DNA of 64,000 nt. It comes from Paramecium tetraurelia (Eukaryota > Ciliophora > Oligohymenophorea > Peniculida > Parameciidae). Shown here piece after piece: positions 32,701 to 45,405 of the stretch; position 1 is the first letter of the stretch, and every line of letters starts with the position of its first letter. The notes under the pieces are model-generated. The model saw only the letters and a program-made list of their open reading frames with translations, had not been told where the DNA came from and searched no databases. The stretch spans positions 136,151 to 200,150 of the forward strand of contig NW_001798971.1 in the NCBI RefSeq assembly GCF_000165425.1, given 5' to 3'. The position numbers were made by a program, and so were the translations under genes.

Positions 32701-34985
32701 TGTGAATGCATCTGAGGGAGAATCCAATTTATCAGGTGGATCAGTAAATGATGATATGAGATAATTGAAAGACTTCAAGGCATTAATTTCAGAAAAAACA
32801 GAGCCAAAATACATTCGTATTCTGAAACGAACTGTCTGGTTTATTATGCTCATACTCATTGTTCTAAGTGCACTTATATTGGGATACAGAATGACTCAAA
32901 GTTCGGATGTCTAAGAAGGTGCTGATGCCATCTATTTATCCTATATGAGACATAATATTATGGCAGATGTCAACTTTTACACTCGATTACTGTAGATGTT
33001 GGGCAACAGTACTTACATAGCTGATAAACATGGTTACACTACAGCAAATGCAGACACATTTATTAAGGCCAATGTAATACTGTTTTAATATTGATTAGCT
33101 GTCCTATTTGGTGGATACTTTGAAGGTAGTGCAATTTGATGTCATCAAGGCCAGAATCAAAATGGAGGCTAGAATGACTGGATCGTCCAATTTGGAAACT
33201 TATTAAGTGAAGTTTTTGTTGACTTCTGGAGAGGAGAAAATGTAATTGTTTTCTAAATATTAATAGTTACGACAACATTTTTAATGATGCATTATTTTAA
33301 ATTATTACTTCTGCTTCTTCATTGAGAAATTCATCTGCAGCATCATTTAATGGTTCTGTAACAACAGTCGACAATACACAAAAGAACTTTTTTTATGTGA
33401 TGACCAATGGCTTATTTGTTTTGAGAAAGGGATCAGAGGATATTGCATAAAGATTTTTCGATTTTTAGTTCGGATGAAATCAACAACTATTAGGTAACCT
33501 TCTTTGTTATTATGGGTGTTGGCATATTCTGTTTGGTGGTATCTGCAATGATTCTCATTCCAATTGTGTTTTAGGTGCATAAGACAAACAATATGGTCAT
33601 GTCACTATTTGGTATCATCCCAATACAAGAAATAAAGGAGTTAGCGGCTAAATGTGAAAATTACATGCAGGAATTCTTGGAGGACAAGAATGAAAAGAAG
33701 GAAATTGTTGATAAAGAAGATAAACCTCCTTAGCCCAATGTTCAACCTCCTGAAGTAGAAAAAACACAGAACAAAGAAGTTTTTGAAATGAATAATGAGG
33801 AAGAAGATAAAAGTGATAAAAAGAAGAACTAATAATAAAGTGGATCAAATGGAAGTGGATAAAATGTATTGCAGACTGGACAACCTAATTCAAATGCTAT
33901 TCATACATCAATCACTGCCAAGCCATCTGAGAATAAGGCTACTCCATCTGCCTTTACTTAAGGAGCCACCAAAAACGATTAAAAACAACAACAGCAATAA
34001 GAGCAAGATAAGAAAGAAAACGAAGAGGAAATAGAAAATCTTCGTTCCTAAAAGTTGCTTAACTCAAAGGATAACAACAAATCAGTGGTCATTGTTCAAT
34101 TCCTAATCTTTGCTCTTATCTTTATCTCTTATTTCATTTTGGATATTAATTTAGAATTGATCTTCCTGGATAATGTGCAAAAGGCCTATGATCATCTTCA
34201 ATATTCATCCAAAAGACCCATTTCCATTAAATATAATGTTTACTTCACATTCGAAGAAGTGGTCACAAACAAGACTCAATTAGAAGATACATTAGACATG
34301 AGGACTGAGTTTCAAAGCAGATTATATGATAATGAGAGAAATTTGTTCCAATCTTTGACTCAGTCATTTCCTTCTTAATATGATTCCTACTTGTCCAAGT
34401 TTTAAGCTTTCACATATAATAATCTATGCGTCAATGACTTTAGTATAAGTAAACATTTATATCTTAAAATGTAGACAATTTTGTTACCGATTAAACAGGA
34501 TGTGCGGCTGTTGACTCAGGCTTGCTTACAAGTGGGTTGAAGACAGCCTTTGTCTCAGTGGCTTTGAGCACAAATGATATGATCAGTTACTGGAAGAATA
34601 CACAAAGAGCCAGAGCAGGTATGAATATCAATCACAATAATTAGACTTAATTTCTACAATTAACAATTAGACTTACCATGATAAGTTGCATAGGTTACTG
34701 TACTATATTTCACCTGCATGCGATTACTTAACAGATCGATTCATGTCAGGCATTGCAGACTTCTTATCTTACAGTGATTCGATTGAACAAATGAAATTCA
34801 GTATCTACTTGGTCTTGATGTTTGCTGCATTCATTTTCTGTTGGACTCCTTACTTGAATAATCTATCAAAGCAGATTTGGAGAACTAAAGGAATGTTGAA
34901 TATGATACCTATGGACATTATACAAAAATACCCTAATTTGAAGTAGTAATTTATTGGAGGAGAGATATTATAGGCGGTGAAATGA
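29723..34985 (+). CDS. Giant multi-pass PAS-domain membrane protein (tandem copy A)
   Basis: The N-terminal quarter is a bundle of membrane helices (for example VQILMLFLLIIITFKL, IIGLILFLINVLYFGLLY, VYISLLAAFYLLLLV) with a conserved extracytosolic cysteine pair in TIYCNSDAPFSDGLECYAGL. A helical region leads to a PAS domain: VTNVNNEITRILGFSKSDII, GQNVNRIMPKVYADQHDQF and QERILLAQNKNNYLVPCTLM. Acidic and Gln-rich linkers then alternate with four more membrane segments (YIRILKRTVWFIMLILIVL, VTFFVIMGVGIFCLVVSAM, VVIVQFLIFALIFISYFIL, YLVLMFAAFIFCWTP). About eight introns are inferred. Near 33410-33480 a frame change needs either a 19-nt intron or a frameshift. PAS domains sense ligands, light or redox, and the gene is paralogous to the next one. 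Ligand and output are unknown. Confidence 0.8.
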
Positions 34986-35014
34986 ATATTATTATTATTT
35001 GAATTATTATTATT

Positions 35015-38000
35015 ATGTAAGGAATTTCAATCTTTGATGATGATAAGTCAGCCATCGATAAGATGTAAAATTCCTTCAAGAATCTCCTTTTTGAGATTAT
35101 TTATTACTTGATATCTGGAGAGAACTTTCCATTATTTCTGTACATCTTCTTTGTGCTGATTGAAAGCTTTTAAGTGTTTTACTTTGCATTCAGTGATGAA
35201 GTAATTAAATATTATAAAAATTAAGTTCCTTTCTTTGTGGAAGGTCAAATCCTGGTCTGAATCATTTTAACAATTTTTTGGATACTTTATGATATCTCCC
35301 TATTTGAAAAATGTCGAATTTCAAAGTTTTATCCTGGTGCTATATATAGTAATGGGGTTATTTTTTATACTAATAGTGCTGATAATCTTTATAGCAATAA
35401 AAGCATAAACCTCTTCTGTCGGTAAATTGACAGGTCCTTTGGTTGTTCTAAAAATATTTTTTGAAATTCTAAACTACATCTTCTTTATGCCAGTACTACA
35501 TTTATTTTTAACTGTGTTTTATTGTGATTCGGCCACAGGATATCACAATTATTACAGCGATTTACAGTGCTACACCGGTAATTATTTATTGCATGCCTTT
35601 TTATCGGCTATTGCTGCCTTAATTCTAATATGCGTAAGTGGATTGGTGACGATGACCTTCTACGAGTCAAGATTTCAACCTAATAACCCTCTTTGTAAGA
35701 CTTCTGGCAGAGACGATATGAAATTTTTGATTTTCAAAATAATCTTGGTATTGTGCTTTACATTATTGAACGTAAGTGAATTAAGAATTTTGGTTGTCAT
35801 AATCATCACACTTTTTGCAGTCATTCAATTCTTCTCATTCAATAAATCAAGTGTATATTTGAACTATTATTACTCCAAAGTGCTAAATTCTCAACATGCC
35901 ATCATCATGTGGACAATTTGTATGATCATATTTGGCATCATTGTAGAAGACACCTATTATGAAGGAGCACCATATTTGTGGGTATTCGGAAGCCCACTAC
36001 TCTTATTGATTGTGATGCTGAGAAAAGAATATCGATATGATATCATGATGATAGACTCCAATAAATTTGACTCCCTAAATCAAGCCATCCAACAGTTGCA
36101 ATACTTAACCAAATTCTTGAACTATTATCATACCGACAGGAACATAGCCACTCTCCTGGATGGGTTCGTTGAATATCACAGAACCATCTGCAAAAGGGAA
36201 GACTGTCCTTGTTAAGCTAAAAATATGGGGAATAAGAAAATCGCTAAATTCTAGAAAAATTTCAAACTCTAAAATTAGGATGAGGAAATCAAAGAACAAT
36301 ATGTCGTTTTAGTCTATATTTTAGAAAGAATCTTCACACTTTCATTGACAAGATTTCCAAATTGCACTGAATTGAGAATAGCACATTCGTTGTTCTTAAT
36401 GGAAAAAATGTAATCAAATTAATAAGCATTATAAGAGTTGGTGGCAGCAGAACAAGAGAAACCCTATATGGATGAGTAATTCATTATATATAGATTAAAG
36501 AAACTGATTGAAGAATAGATGTTTGAGAATTCAAAGTCATCCAAGAATCCAGCAGCTGGCATTGATGCTGTTAATGAACTAACCACTGAGAACAATCTCA
36601 GAGAGATCAGGGCTTAGATTGAGAAATCAGCATCTCAACATATAGAGTTTTGGTCTCAATTAAGTGAAGACACACCAGACTTAGGAAAACTATACGATGT
36701 GGGAACTCGAATGATGTTTGTGGACAAGATGTTAGAAGATTCATGGAAACGAATCATTAAGATGAACATGGATGTCCCACCGAATCTGATGATGATTTAT
36801 TCCAGATATCTGGTTGATATTTTGTATGATAAAGAATCTGCTGAAGAGGTTTTGGAAAGATTGAAGAACTTTTATTCTGTTAATATGGACAGAGGCAAAA
36901 TTACAAACAATATCAATGATTTTCCTAATGAATCCACTGCATTGATCAGTATTTCAGCTGAAGATATCACTTTTGGTAGAATTATAGGACTCAATATGTC
37001 TGCATCCAAGATGTTTGGTTATTCCAAGAGTGAATTAATCAATAGGAAGGTAAACATTTTGATGCCTAATGTCTTTGCTCAATCACATGATCAATTCATG
37101 GAAACCTATTTGTAAACATACGAAAGTAGAATCATGAACAGAGAGAGAATGATCATTGGTAAATCCAAGAATGGATACATCTTTCCCTTCTTTATCTATG
37201 TAAGATATGTGCCCTCATTTATTCATGGAGCCTAGTTTTTCGGAGCCATGAGACAAGAAAAAGTGTTTAAAAATGTAGCCTTCATGATTGTAAATGGGTA
37301 AACTTAAGAAATTGAAAATATTTCAGCCACCTTTATTACCATGTTCCACATTGATTTGAATTATATCACCAAAAAGAAGACTAAAGTGAGTGATCTTATA
37401 CCAAATTTTCAAGAGAATATTACTGAATATCTGAACAAAACAGGAGCTGAAGCAGAAATTAATTTTAAAAATAGAGACTAGTCAGTTTAAGGTAAATTTA
37501 ATATCACTGCTGGTGAAATCATGTTTAGGGATTCTAAATTATAAGGTTACATTGTAAAAATTGAAAATAATAAACAAGAGAAATCTTTTCTTAATCCAAA
37601 TGAATAATCTCAGATAAAAAAACAATAATAAGTCAAGTTCTATTTTTAATTTGATCAAACATAACATATTTTTACTGGAGAGTACACTTAAGATTAAAAT
37701 TTCTAGATGTCTGCCATCTCAAGTGTTAAATAGGATGAAACATTTGATTATTCATAAAGAGAACCAGTTAAAGAAGATGAGAAGACACCAACATCAAATA
37801 TAGGAGATAAAGAAGAAAAATTAGACCTTGCCTTAGGAATCAGGACTATGAAATATATCAATGGGTAATTATATGACATCGAAGAGTTTAAAAACTAGGA
37901 TTCTGATGAGGACCAAGAAGAAAATGATTCAAAGAAGGGAGGAACCACTGGAATGCAACAAGTTTAAAAGGAGGATGAAGAGGAGGAAGCTGAAGGTGGA

Positions 38001-39932
38001 CATGCTAATATTTATAAGTCCAGGAGAACTTTTGTTTAATTCCTTTCAGAGAGTCGTAATGTTAATTAGAGTAGTATGATATGTTTTAAGTGGAGTGCTG
38101 CCGTTTTGATTATATGTTTAGGAATATTGGGTTTATTGGATTATGTGTTGACTCAATAATTATTTTAAGACATTTAAGATGGATACATAATGATGTAAGA
38201 TTCAAATATCAGAGTAGCTTTAGGTTAAAGGATTTAATGGTAAATTATGGAATTATGCAGATTAAATAAAATAAATGTAGCTGGTACTGATGATAAAGTA
38301 AAAGTATAACTTGCTAATATGAATACAACAATTAGCGATTTAAAAGATATTCAATCAAAAATTCAATCATCCACAAATGTTGGTGGAAGACAGGATGAGT
38401 TAATGACTACTAATTCCATCAAAATGGTTAGTAGAGATGATAGCGGAAGTGATAGCAATCAACTAGTTGATATAAATCAAGGAACTTCTCAAATAATATC
38501 TAAAGCTTTTGAAATTATGAATTATGATATCACAGAATTTGATCCTGAAACCGATTCCATCTATTTCATCAGATACAATTTGTTAAACGATTATTATTAA
38601 GCTACCTTAGAGAGTGTGGATCTATATACTAATTAATTAGTTAATTTGGCTTATGATTCGAATGTTTTGTTGATTTTATTGATCGTAGCTTGTGTTTTTA
38701 CAGTCATTTCAATTCCATGGATTGCTTGTGCCTTTAGCTTGGTTTCACAAAATTAGGAGGAAGTTATAAAATTATTTTTAGAGATTCCTTTGGCCAAAGT
38801 TAAATAATTATTCGCTAAGTGCGAAGCTTTCTCGAACACTCTCCAAATAGGTGAGGATGAAGAGGCAAATCAAGAAAATGATTTGTCATTTGAAGAAAAT
38901 GATGAAGGAGAAGGAGTCGTAGAAGAGTTTGGAAGAAGAAAGAAAAGGAAGAAGTATAAGTATGATTCCAAAGACAAGAGGAATTTCTATATTAAATTCA
39001 TTATATCCATTGGATTACTCATTGCCTACTTTATAGCCCACTATTTAATAGGAGCAAATCTGCAGAGTTCTATGTAGTAACTAATTTAAGAAATGAATGC
39101 TACCTCAATGGCTGTTCCTTCTATTACGTTTGCGAATAACGTTTTTCGATAAATGTTATGGGATGCCAACTTCCCTGTTAAAAACAACGTATCTAAAACT
39201 TTATCGGCTGATTTTGTCAAAGATCTCTATAATTTGAACACGAACATGCAAAAAGATCATTCCTTAAACTTAGGATATCACAATGCTGTTTATAATGATT
39301 ATTTTGATACAATAATGAAGGCTGGAGCATGCAACGAGGTCATCAAAGTTGCAGGAGTAGATTTGGCTACTTGTTAAGCTTTTGTTAAAGGAATTGTGGA
39401 TGAATCTTTGGCCTTGGCTTTATCAAGACACTTCGAAAATCTTAGGTATTTGCTTACTGTATATGACTCTCTTTTGAATGATTCGACAGCCACAGCAATA
39501 GCAGGCACACTTTACAATTTTACTACCAATAGTTAGCAGAATAAGATACTCTCACTCATGTACACAGATATAGCTGCAGTAGAGATAAGTATGAATGTTG
39601 ATTTATGATTAGATCAAATGCAAGACATATATATTAGATCAATATTTTAGTAATTGCTTGTAACTTTTAATGAGAGCATGCAGAAAGACTTAGAAACGAA
39701 CACGACCACAACTGTGACCATATTTATTGTGTTCTTGGTAGTGCTCATTTTGGTTTATCTGTTGTTTTGGTGGCCAATAGCGAACAAGATTAATAACGAA
39801 GTAAATTCATTTCCAAATTGATTCTAGATAAGAAGAACGACGCTCCTTTTATCGATGATACCCATAAATTTAATTTAGAGAATCAAGACTATTAGAGAAT
39901 ATTTGAATAGAATTCATAAGGTTGATTCTTGA
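35015..39932 (+). CDS. Giant multi-pass PAS-domain membrane protein (tandem copy B)
   Basis: Same design as copy A, only 29 bp downstream. N-terminal membrane helices include the cysteine-pair motif FYCDSATGYHNYYSDLQCYT. A PAS domain follows: GRIIGLNMSASKMFGYSKSE, NILMPNVFAQSHDQFMETYL and NRERMIIGKSKNGYIFPFFI. Long acidic/Gln-rich linkers and membrane segments come next (AAVLIICLGILGLLDYVL, VLLILLIVACVFTVISIPWI, FIISIGLLIAYFIAHYLIG, TVTIFIVFLVVLILVYLLFW). The end SMIPINLIQRIKTIREY parallels NMIPMDIIQKYPNLK in copy A. Introns of 25, 24 and 27 nt are inferred near the two ends; most of the gene is one exon with no TGA for over 1,400 codons. No kinase, cyclase or phosphatase domain is visible. 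Confidence 0.85.
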
Positions 39933-40040
39933 TTAAATATGATATAAATTAATTTTCATTCGTTTTTTATTGATTAAGTTCATTTTAAATGTCCAAATGT
40001 ATCAAGTATGTTAGTTCACTTTTATAATAATTAAATTTCT

Positions 40041-41213
40041 ATGGCTCGTTATTTAATTCTGCTTGGACTTTTAAATCTCGTTCATCTTAGCGAAATATGC
40101 AAGACATTGTAAGTAAGCACCAATCTCAAAAAGGCATAAGATGATATCATTTCCTTAGGTGTGACATCAAAATAATGGAGCAGAAAAGCAAGTAAAATTT
40201 TGTTGTATTTAATAGAAAATCCAATTATTGTACCTGCTTCTCAACACGTGGATTATATATATATCACTAGTGACAATCCCAATTTAGCAATCGAGAATTT
40301 CTAATTAAATTTCGATGATCATTACTATGCAGATTCTTCAATAAGATTAGATCATAGACCTAATGGAAAACATACAGAATATGCTATAGAAATCAATTAT
40401 AAATGTAAGGAATATGGAGGAACTCTTATTAATTACGAGATGCAATTTCAAGTACCTTCATGCGGAGATGCCTAAATATTTTGGAAGAAATTCTGTGGCA
40501 ATCCTCTGACTTTAAGAGAAGGGTTTAGTGTGGATATGGTCTATAAAAACTACAGACAAGAGATTATTAAAAATTCAGAAATCATAAATGCTTCTTACTT
40601 TGATTCTGATTTAGACAATTACGTGTTCAATGTTTCCAGAGACATAAACGTAATAAAATTTATCCTTTAAATGAAAACTGAAGTGTCATCTACAGATCAA
40701 ATCCCTGAAGAATTTGTTACAGATGTAGCAACACTGAAAAAAATACCAGAGGTCAATCTGACACAGCCATATGTGGATGTGGAGATGGAAAACGTGACTA
40801 AATCATGGTTCGAGGGAGAACTCTCAAATGGTGGGCTGATTACAAATAAAGAAAGCGAGCTAACCTTGAATTTTAAGTGTGTTGGATTAGGAACATCTAA
40901 AATTGAGATTACCTTCCCATTTCAATATTTTAAGGACATCACATTGGTAATTGTAAAGGATTGCAATTATGCTTTCAAAGTATAAAATGTGATAAATGCT
41001 AAATACTAAGAGGGTGACACCAAAAGTAAGTTTTATTATTAACTTTACATAGCCTTTGCGGTTTATTTTGTGATATTCATAGTAGTGTTTGGTTTGATCA
41101 TAAACTTGTGTATAGGAAGAAAGAAGGGCTTGGCCAATATTCCTTTCTTCACTACGTTGATTAGTTTGCTTCTATGCATCACCTGTCAATAAAAAACGTA
41201 CAATAATAGATGA
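40041..41213 (+). CDS. Secretory-pathway membrane protein, family unknown
   Basis: An intronless 390-codon frame starts with a signal peptide (MARYLILLGLLNLVHLSEIC). It has a large extracytosolic region with cysteines and NxS/T sites (NASYF, NVTKSW) and strand-rich texture (VDYIYITSDNPNLAIENF, ELTLNFKCVGLGTSKIEITF). Two C-terminal membrane helices follow (LYIAFAVYFVIFIVVFGLII and IPFFTTLISLLLCIT), separated by a basic loop GRKKG. The beta-rich lumenal part could be an adhesion or coat-like domain, but I do not recognise it. It follows the PAS pair on the same strand. Confidence 0.75.
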
Positions 41214-41374
41214 TAAATTTTAGATGTGTGGGCAGGAGCATTAGAAAATGCTTTGGTTTGACTGGAGAATCCTTTTTGCCTTCTGAGGAACCAGATGAAA
41301 CCTTTTCTTCTGGTCAAAAGTAGTTTTATGGTTCTATATGAAAATAATTATAAATGTTATTCATTAATTTAATT

Positions 41375-42912
41375 ATGAATAATAATAAAGGAAGTTTTCT
41401 ATGGTGCAATCTACAGCTATAAGATAACGAAAATGCTTACGGCTTAGGAAATTAAATATTATACACAGGAATGAAGCCTCCCATGATAGGGGGTGTTGAA
41501 GAAATACCTAAAGAGAATATATAACAAAATAGATCGTGCGATTTGAATGACTTTTTTAAACAATACATTTGCTTGTTTACCAATATCGTTGGATACTAGA
41601 GACTATTGGGTAATGGCTAATTGGAGAATTAATTGTTGCATGCAGTATCTTTATAGATTAAAGAAGATTGTTCAAAAAGGAAATAATTAAATAGTCTTTC
41701 AACTTAATCGAGGAGAAGTTATCCAAGAATAATAATAGAACCAAGCAAAAACAAAGAACAAATAAAAATAAGAGTCCTCATCTGATCTTTTTGCAGCACT
41801 CATTCAATAAGTGAAAAGGGAATATAAAGAAGTAAATAATGTTGATAATCTCCTAGTAAATAGGCAATTTGGGGAAGATATTGCAATTTAAGCATCCTCC
41901 TATAATTGATTTAAACTTTGTACTTGCTTAAGGAACAGATGAAAATGAAGTCATCCAACCGTATATTAATTCTGAATTAATGGAAGACGAATTTGAATTT
42001 GTTTCATATCATTTAAGTGACGCAAATCCTATTTCGATTATAAATTCACACATTCAACAATTAATAAAAGCTATATCATCAAATTAAGTAATAAATATTT
42101 ATGAGGTTAGAAATAAGTATTATACTTCAATGATAAAACTGCTTTTCCAATAAATAAATACGACGATGTTTAGAAGATCTAATTGTTTAAATCTGATTTC
42201 AAAAATAATAGAAGATTAATTGTGTATAAGAATAAGATCAATAATCTAATTGATACCGAAAACAACAAAATATTGAATGTTCATCATTACCTCAGTCCAA
42301 AAGCATGTAAATATGTTGTATAAATTGATAGTGGACAATGGAAAAAGATACTTTGTTAGAGGAGATTATGTGTTTCATCATTATATGCAAGATGGATTCG
42401 ATGACAAAGGTTGGGGATGTGCTTACAGATCATTTTAAAGCGTGTTATCTTGGTTGATGGAGAATGGCTATACAAGCAAGAAAGAGATACCTAATCACAA
42501 AAGGATCTAATAAATCTTGGTAGAAATGGGAGATAAACCAATTAATTTTGTTGGAACATCAGAATGGATCGGAGCCTTTGAAGTCAGTATGTTAATTACA
42601 CATCTTACTCATGTGGAATGCAAAATATTAAATGTATCCAAGGGAACTGATGTAGTTTCTAAACTGCCTGAATTCAAAAGCTACTTTGAGAACTATGGTG
42701 CACCCATTATGTTTGGTGGTGGTCTCTATGCTTACACTTTGTTGGGAGTTGATTACAATGATGATGATTGTAGATTCTTGATATTGGATCCTCATTACAC
42801 GGCTAATGATACCATCAAATCCGTTATTGAGAAATAGGGAGTGAGTTGGAGGAAGGCAGACATGTTTGAGGAAAAGCATTTTTATAACTTTTGCATGCCT
42901 CTAATATAATGA
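41375..42912 (+). CDS. UFSP2: UFM1-specific protease, UFSP2 type (peptidase C78)
   Basis: The C-terminal half is a clear C78 cysteine protease. [19 protein letters not shown] holds the catalytic Cys. [13 protein letters not shown] and [20 protein letters not shown] follow, and [10 protein letters not shown] carries the Asp-Pro-His catalytic motif. The upstream region matches UFSP2 more loosely ([50 protein letters not shown]). Introns of 22, 25, 23 and 25 nt are inferred, one ending AAG. The enzyme matures the ubiquitin-like modifier UFM1 and removes it from targets, chiefly at the ER. The presence of an intact enzyme suggests a working UFM1 pathway in this organism. Confidence 0.9.
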
Positions 42913-42928
42913 AAACAAATGAAATATA

Positions 42929-43815
42929 TCATTTTTAATTTAATTGTTGAATTTGCATTTTTATGGCTCTTATTTATGCTAAAGTAGACTCAATTCTTTT
43001 TTCAAGATTCAAAGGTTGAGCCTTTGGAGATGACTATTTTGCTGGAGACCAAAAATTTTAGGATTTGTAAAACTGTTGAGCAGATTCAGCAAATCTGGGA
43101 TTGTCATTCGATCTAAAATCACTTAAGGAGGAATCCTTAACAGTGGACTCTTCTGTATTCCCTTGATTTTATTTTTCTTTATTTCTATTCGAAGAACATA
43201 TTGATTGATTGGACTTTTGATGACACTTGGTTAATGTAATATTTTTGCAATCGGAAAAGTTCTAGATTTATTTCTTCTTTTCCAAATTCTGCACTTATTT
43301 CTAGTAATTACTAAATAGATTAAGATTATACTTATTTACTTCTAATAATTCCTAATTTTTTTTCATTAATTATTAGTTTAACACTTTTTCTATTTCATTG
43401 TTCCTAATCTATTTTTGCAATTTCGTGTTGGCTTCTTACAACATCTGAACATAATTCTCATTTTATTTTTGGAGTAAAGCTGTGTGCTCCATTGCTGACT
43501 AGAGATCCTTAGTGAGTTATGTTACTTTACTCTCTAATAGCTGGCTAATTGTAGTCAATAATTTACTTGGTTTTTGCAAATCTCATCCGATAACCGTTCT
43601 TAAATTTGTATCAGCCCTACATATGTATTATTATTATAATCTTCGCTTGTCTTCTCTCCTAATGATAATCTTGACAAAGTAATTGATTATTCATAAAGAT
43701 TCTAACCAAGCTTGAACTTCTCGTAATAGTCCCTTTATAAAAATTACGAGATATTTTATGAAGCATGTTCCGAGTTATGAGGTGAGTGTTCTTCATTAAC
43801 TTCACTTTGATTCAT
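42929..43815 (-). CDS. Coiled-coil protein
   Basis: ATG 43815 starts MNQSEVNEEHSPHNSEHASQ. After a 26-nt GTA...CAG intron come long heptads: LLESKVTQLTKDLQSAMEHT, LLQKQNENYVQMLQEANTKL and VLNQQLMKKNQELLEVN. A Ser/Asn-rich segment and a final helix (RIESTLAQIRAIKMQIQQL) follow. About 285 residues. Coiled-coil structural protein, perhaps centrosomal or cytoskeletal; no family identified. Convergent with the UFSP2 gene, whose stop lies 16 bp away. Confidence 0.7.
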
Positions 43816-44022
43816 AATAAATAGATAAATAAAATATAATTACTTTTTATTTTTATTCAATATTGATTGCCAACTAAAAATGCATTCTCGGGGCGGTCTG
43901 CTTAAAATAGAAACTAATAATAACTCTGAATAATAAATGATAAATAAATTCACTCTGAATCATTATTTGTGAATCGAAAATCAATTATCCTCCTTCATCA
44001 CTTTTCGTAGATTGATCAATAT

Positions 44023-44355
44023 ATGTCATTACCTTTGAAGGTGAACCTAATATTTGAAGAATTAAATTTGGATTATATTCAAGAATGTGAATATTTTATT
44101 TAATAATCATGTATATTTATATGTATTTCTAAAAATATATTGCCTAGAATATCGTTAAATGATAATTCGATTGTCCTTGAATGTAACGACTGCTTTGGTC
44201 TAATTCTTCAAAATAATCTAAAAGTCCTTTCATCAACATAAAAAAATGCAAATTTTGTTATATATATTAATATCATAAATAGGTTATTATGCAGAGACTT
44301 AAATTGTAAATAATTATGCATTTCACTTTTGATAATATTACATTGTCAATTTTGA
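44023..44355 (+). pseudogene. Glutathione S-transferase-like N-domain remnant
   Basis: The frame LPLKVNLIFEELNLDYIQE, followed about 20 residues later by PRISLNDNSIVLECND, resembles the thioredoxin-like N-domain of glutathione transferases (K.xLxLEELxLxYE... PxLxDNxxxLxESNxI). The usual NPxGxVP segment between them is lost in an unrelated stretch, and the C-terminal helical domain is absent before TGA 44355. The remaining codons look non-coding. It is most simply a decayed fragment; a genuine small ORF is possible. The flanking stretches 43816-44022 and 44425-44731 hold no supported gene. Confidence 0.35.
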
Positions 44356-44390
44356 ATGACAAAATTATTGAGCAATGTAAAAATGCTTAA

Positions 44391-44424
44391 AATCGCCCTA
44401 GCACTTTAATCGCCCTAGCACTTT
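44391..44424. repeat. 17-bp perfect direct repeat (two copies)
   Basis: The unit AATCGCCCTAGCACTTT occurs twice back to back, and is GC-richer than its surroundings. It lies in a non-coding interval after the glutathione-transferase-like remnant. Confidence 0.95.
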
Positions 44425-44731
44425 TTATACACATTCCCTATCATTGAAGGTATATGACTTCCCAAAGACCTTTATAATCGATCCATCATTTCTCCATAAT
44501 TGGATTCATAAAATCTCAATTGCAATACCAAAAAAGTGAAATAATTTTAATTTTTAATAATGAAAGAATATTTAGAAAAATGATATTATTTATAGGTGTT
44601 GATGAAAGCATTGTCACTTCACTAGTGATCGCACTTTATTTCAACCCCTTTTTCTGAGCATCTCAGAAACAAGGGGGCAACTCAAAGGTTTGGCAAACGT
44701 AGTGCTAGTGCTAATGGTATTTCGAATGCAT

Positions 44732-45352
44732 TCATTAATAGTTAGTTGTTGTTGATTTCATTATTATTATTTAATTAGAAACAATTGTCATTATTGTTGA
44801 CATTGCATGCACTCTCGTTTAGGAGCATTAAATCTAAAGCAAAAGATATTCAAAAATTTTACCTTAACCATCTATCACGTAGCCAAGGGGAATGACATCA
44901 TGCTCCTAAACTTGAATACAGTGGTCTCCTTGCCATTCCCCTTATTATACCTACATTTCTTCTGAAATGCACTTATCTTTACACTCCTTTTATTTAAATT
45001 CAATAAAGTCTGTTTTTTATTGTTTTTAGAGGAGTTACTCAATTATTTGCTACTTTCTTTTTCTTTCTTGTTGTTTTTTCATAATCTTATAGGATCCTCT
45101 TCGGAATTGGCTGAATTTATTAGTCCTTCTAAAACGTGAATCACATATGTTTTCTTACTTCTTGTCAATGAAGACTTCCTCCTAGGGATTAATAGAGTAA
45201 GCACATAATTCCTCAAATAATTGAGAAAAATATTGCTTTTGTTCTTCTATCTCTAAATTTTCTAATTCTTAATCATCATCAATATTGGAGCAATTGGGGA
45301 ATATTGTCAAAGGTGGTTGGGATTAAACATCTGAATTTTAATTATTTTCCAT
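44732..45352 (-). CDS. Hypothetical basic protein
   Basis: ATG 45352 starts MENNQNSDVQSQPPLTIFPN. An acidic helix (LENLEIEEQKQYFSQLFEEL) and a very basic helix (KIMKKQQERKRKQQIIEQLL) follow, then a Cys-containing part (KECKDKCISEEMQVQ...GDHCIQVQEHDVIPLGYVID). The last 30 residues before TGA 44732 look less natural, so a terminal intron may have been missed. No family recognised. Confidence 0.5.
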
Positions 45353-45405
45353 TTTTAGTGAATCAAGATGGATTAGTTTATTTTTTATTTTAATTAATAA
45401 CATAC

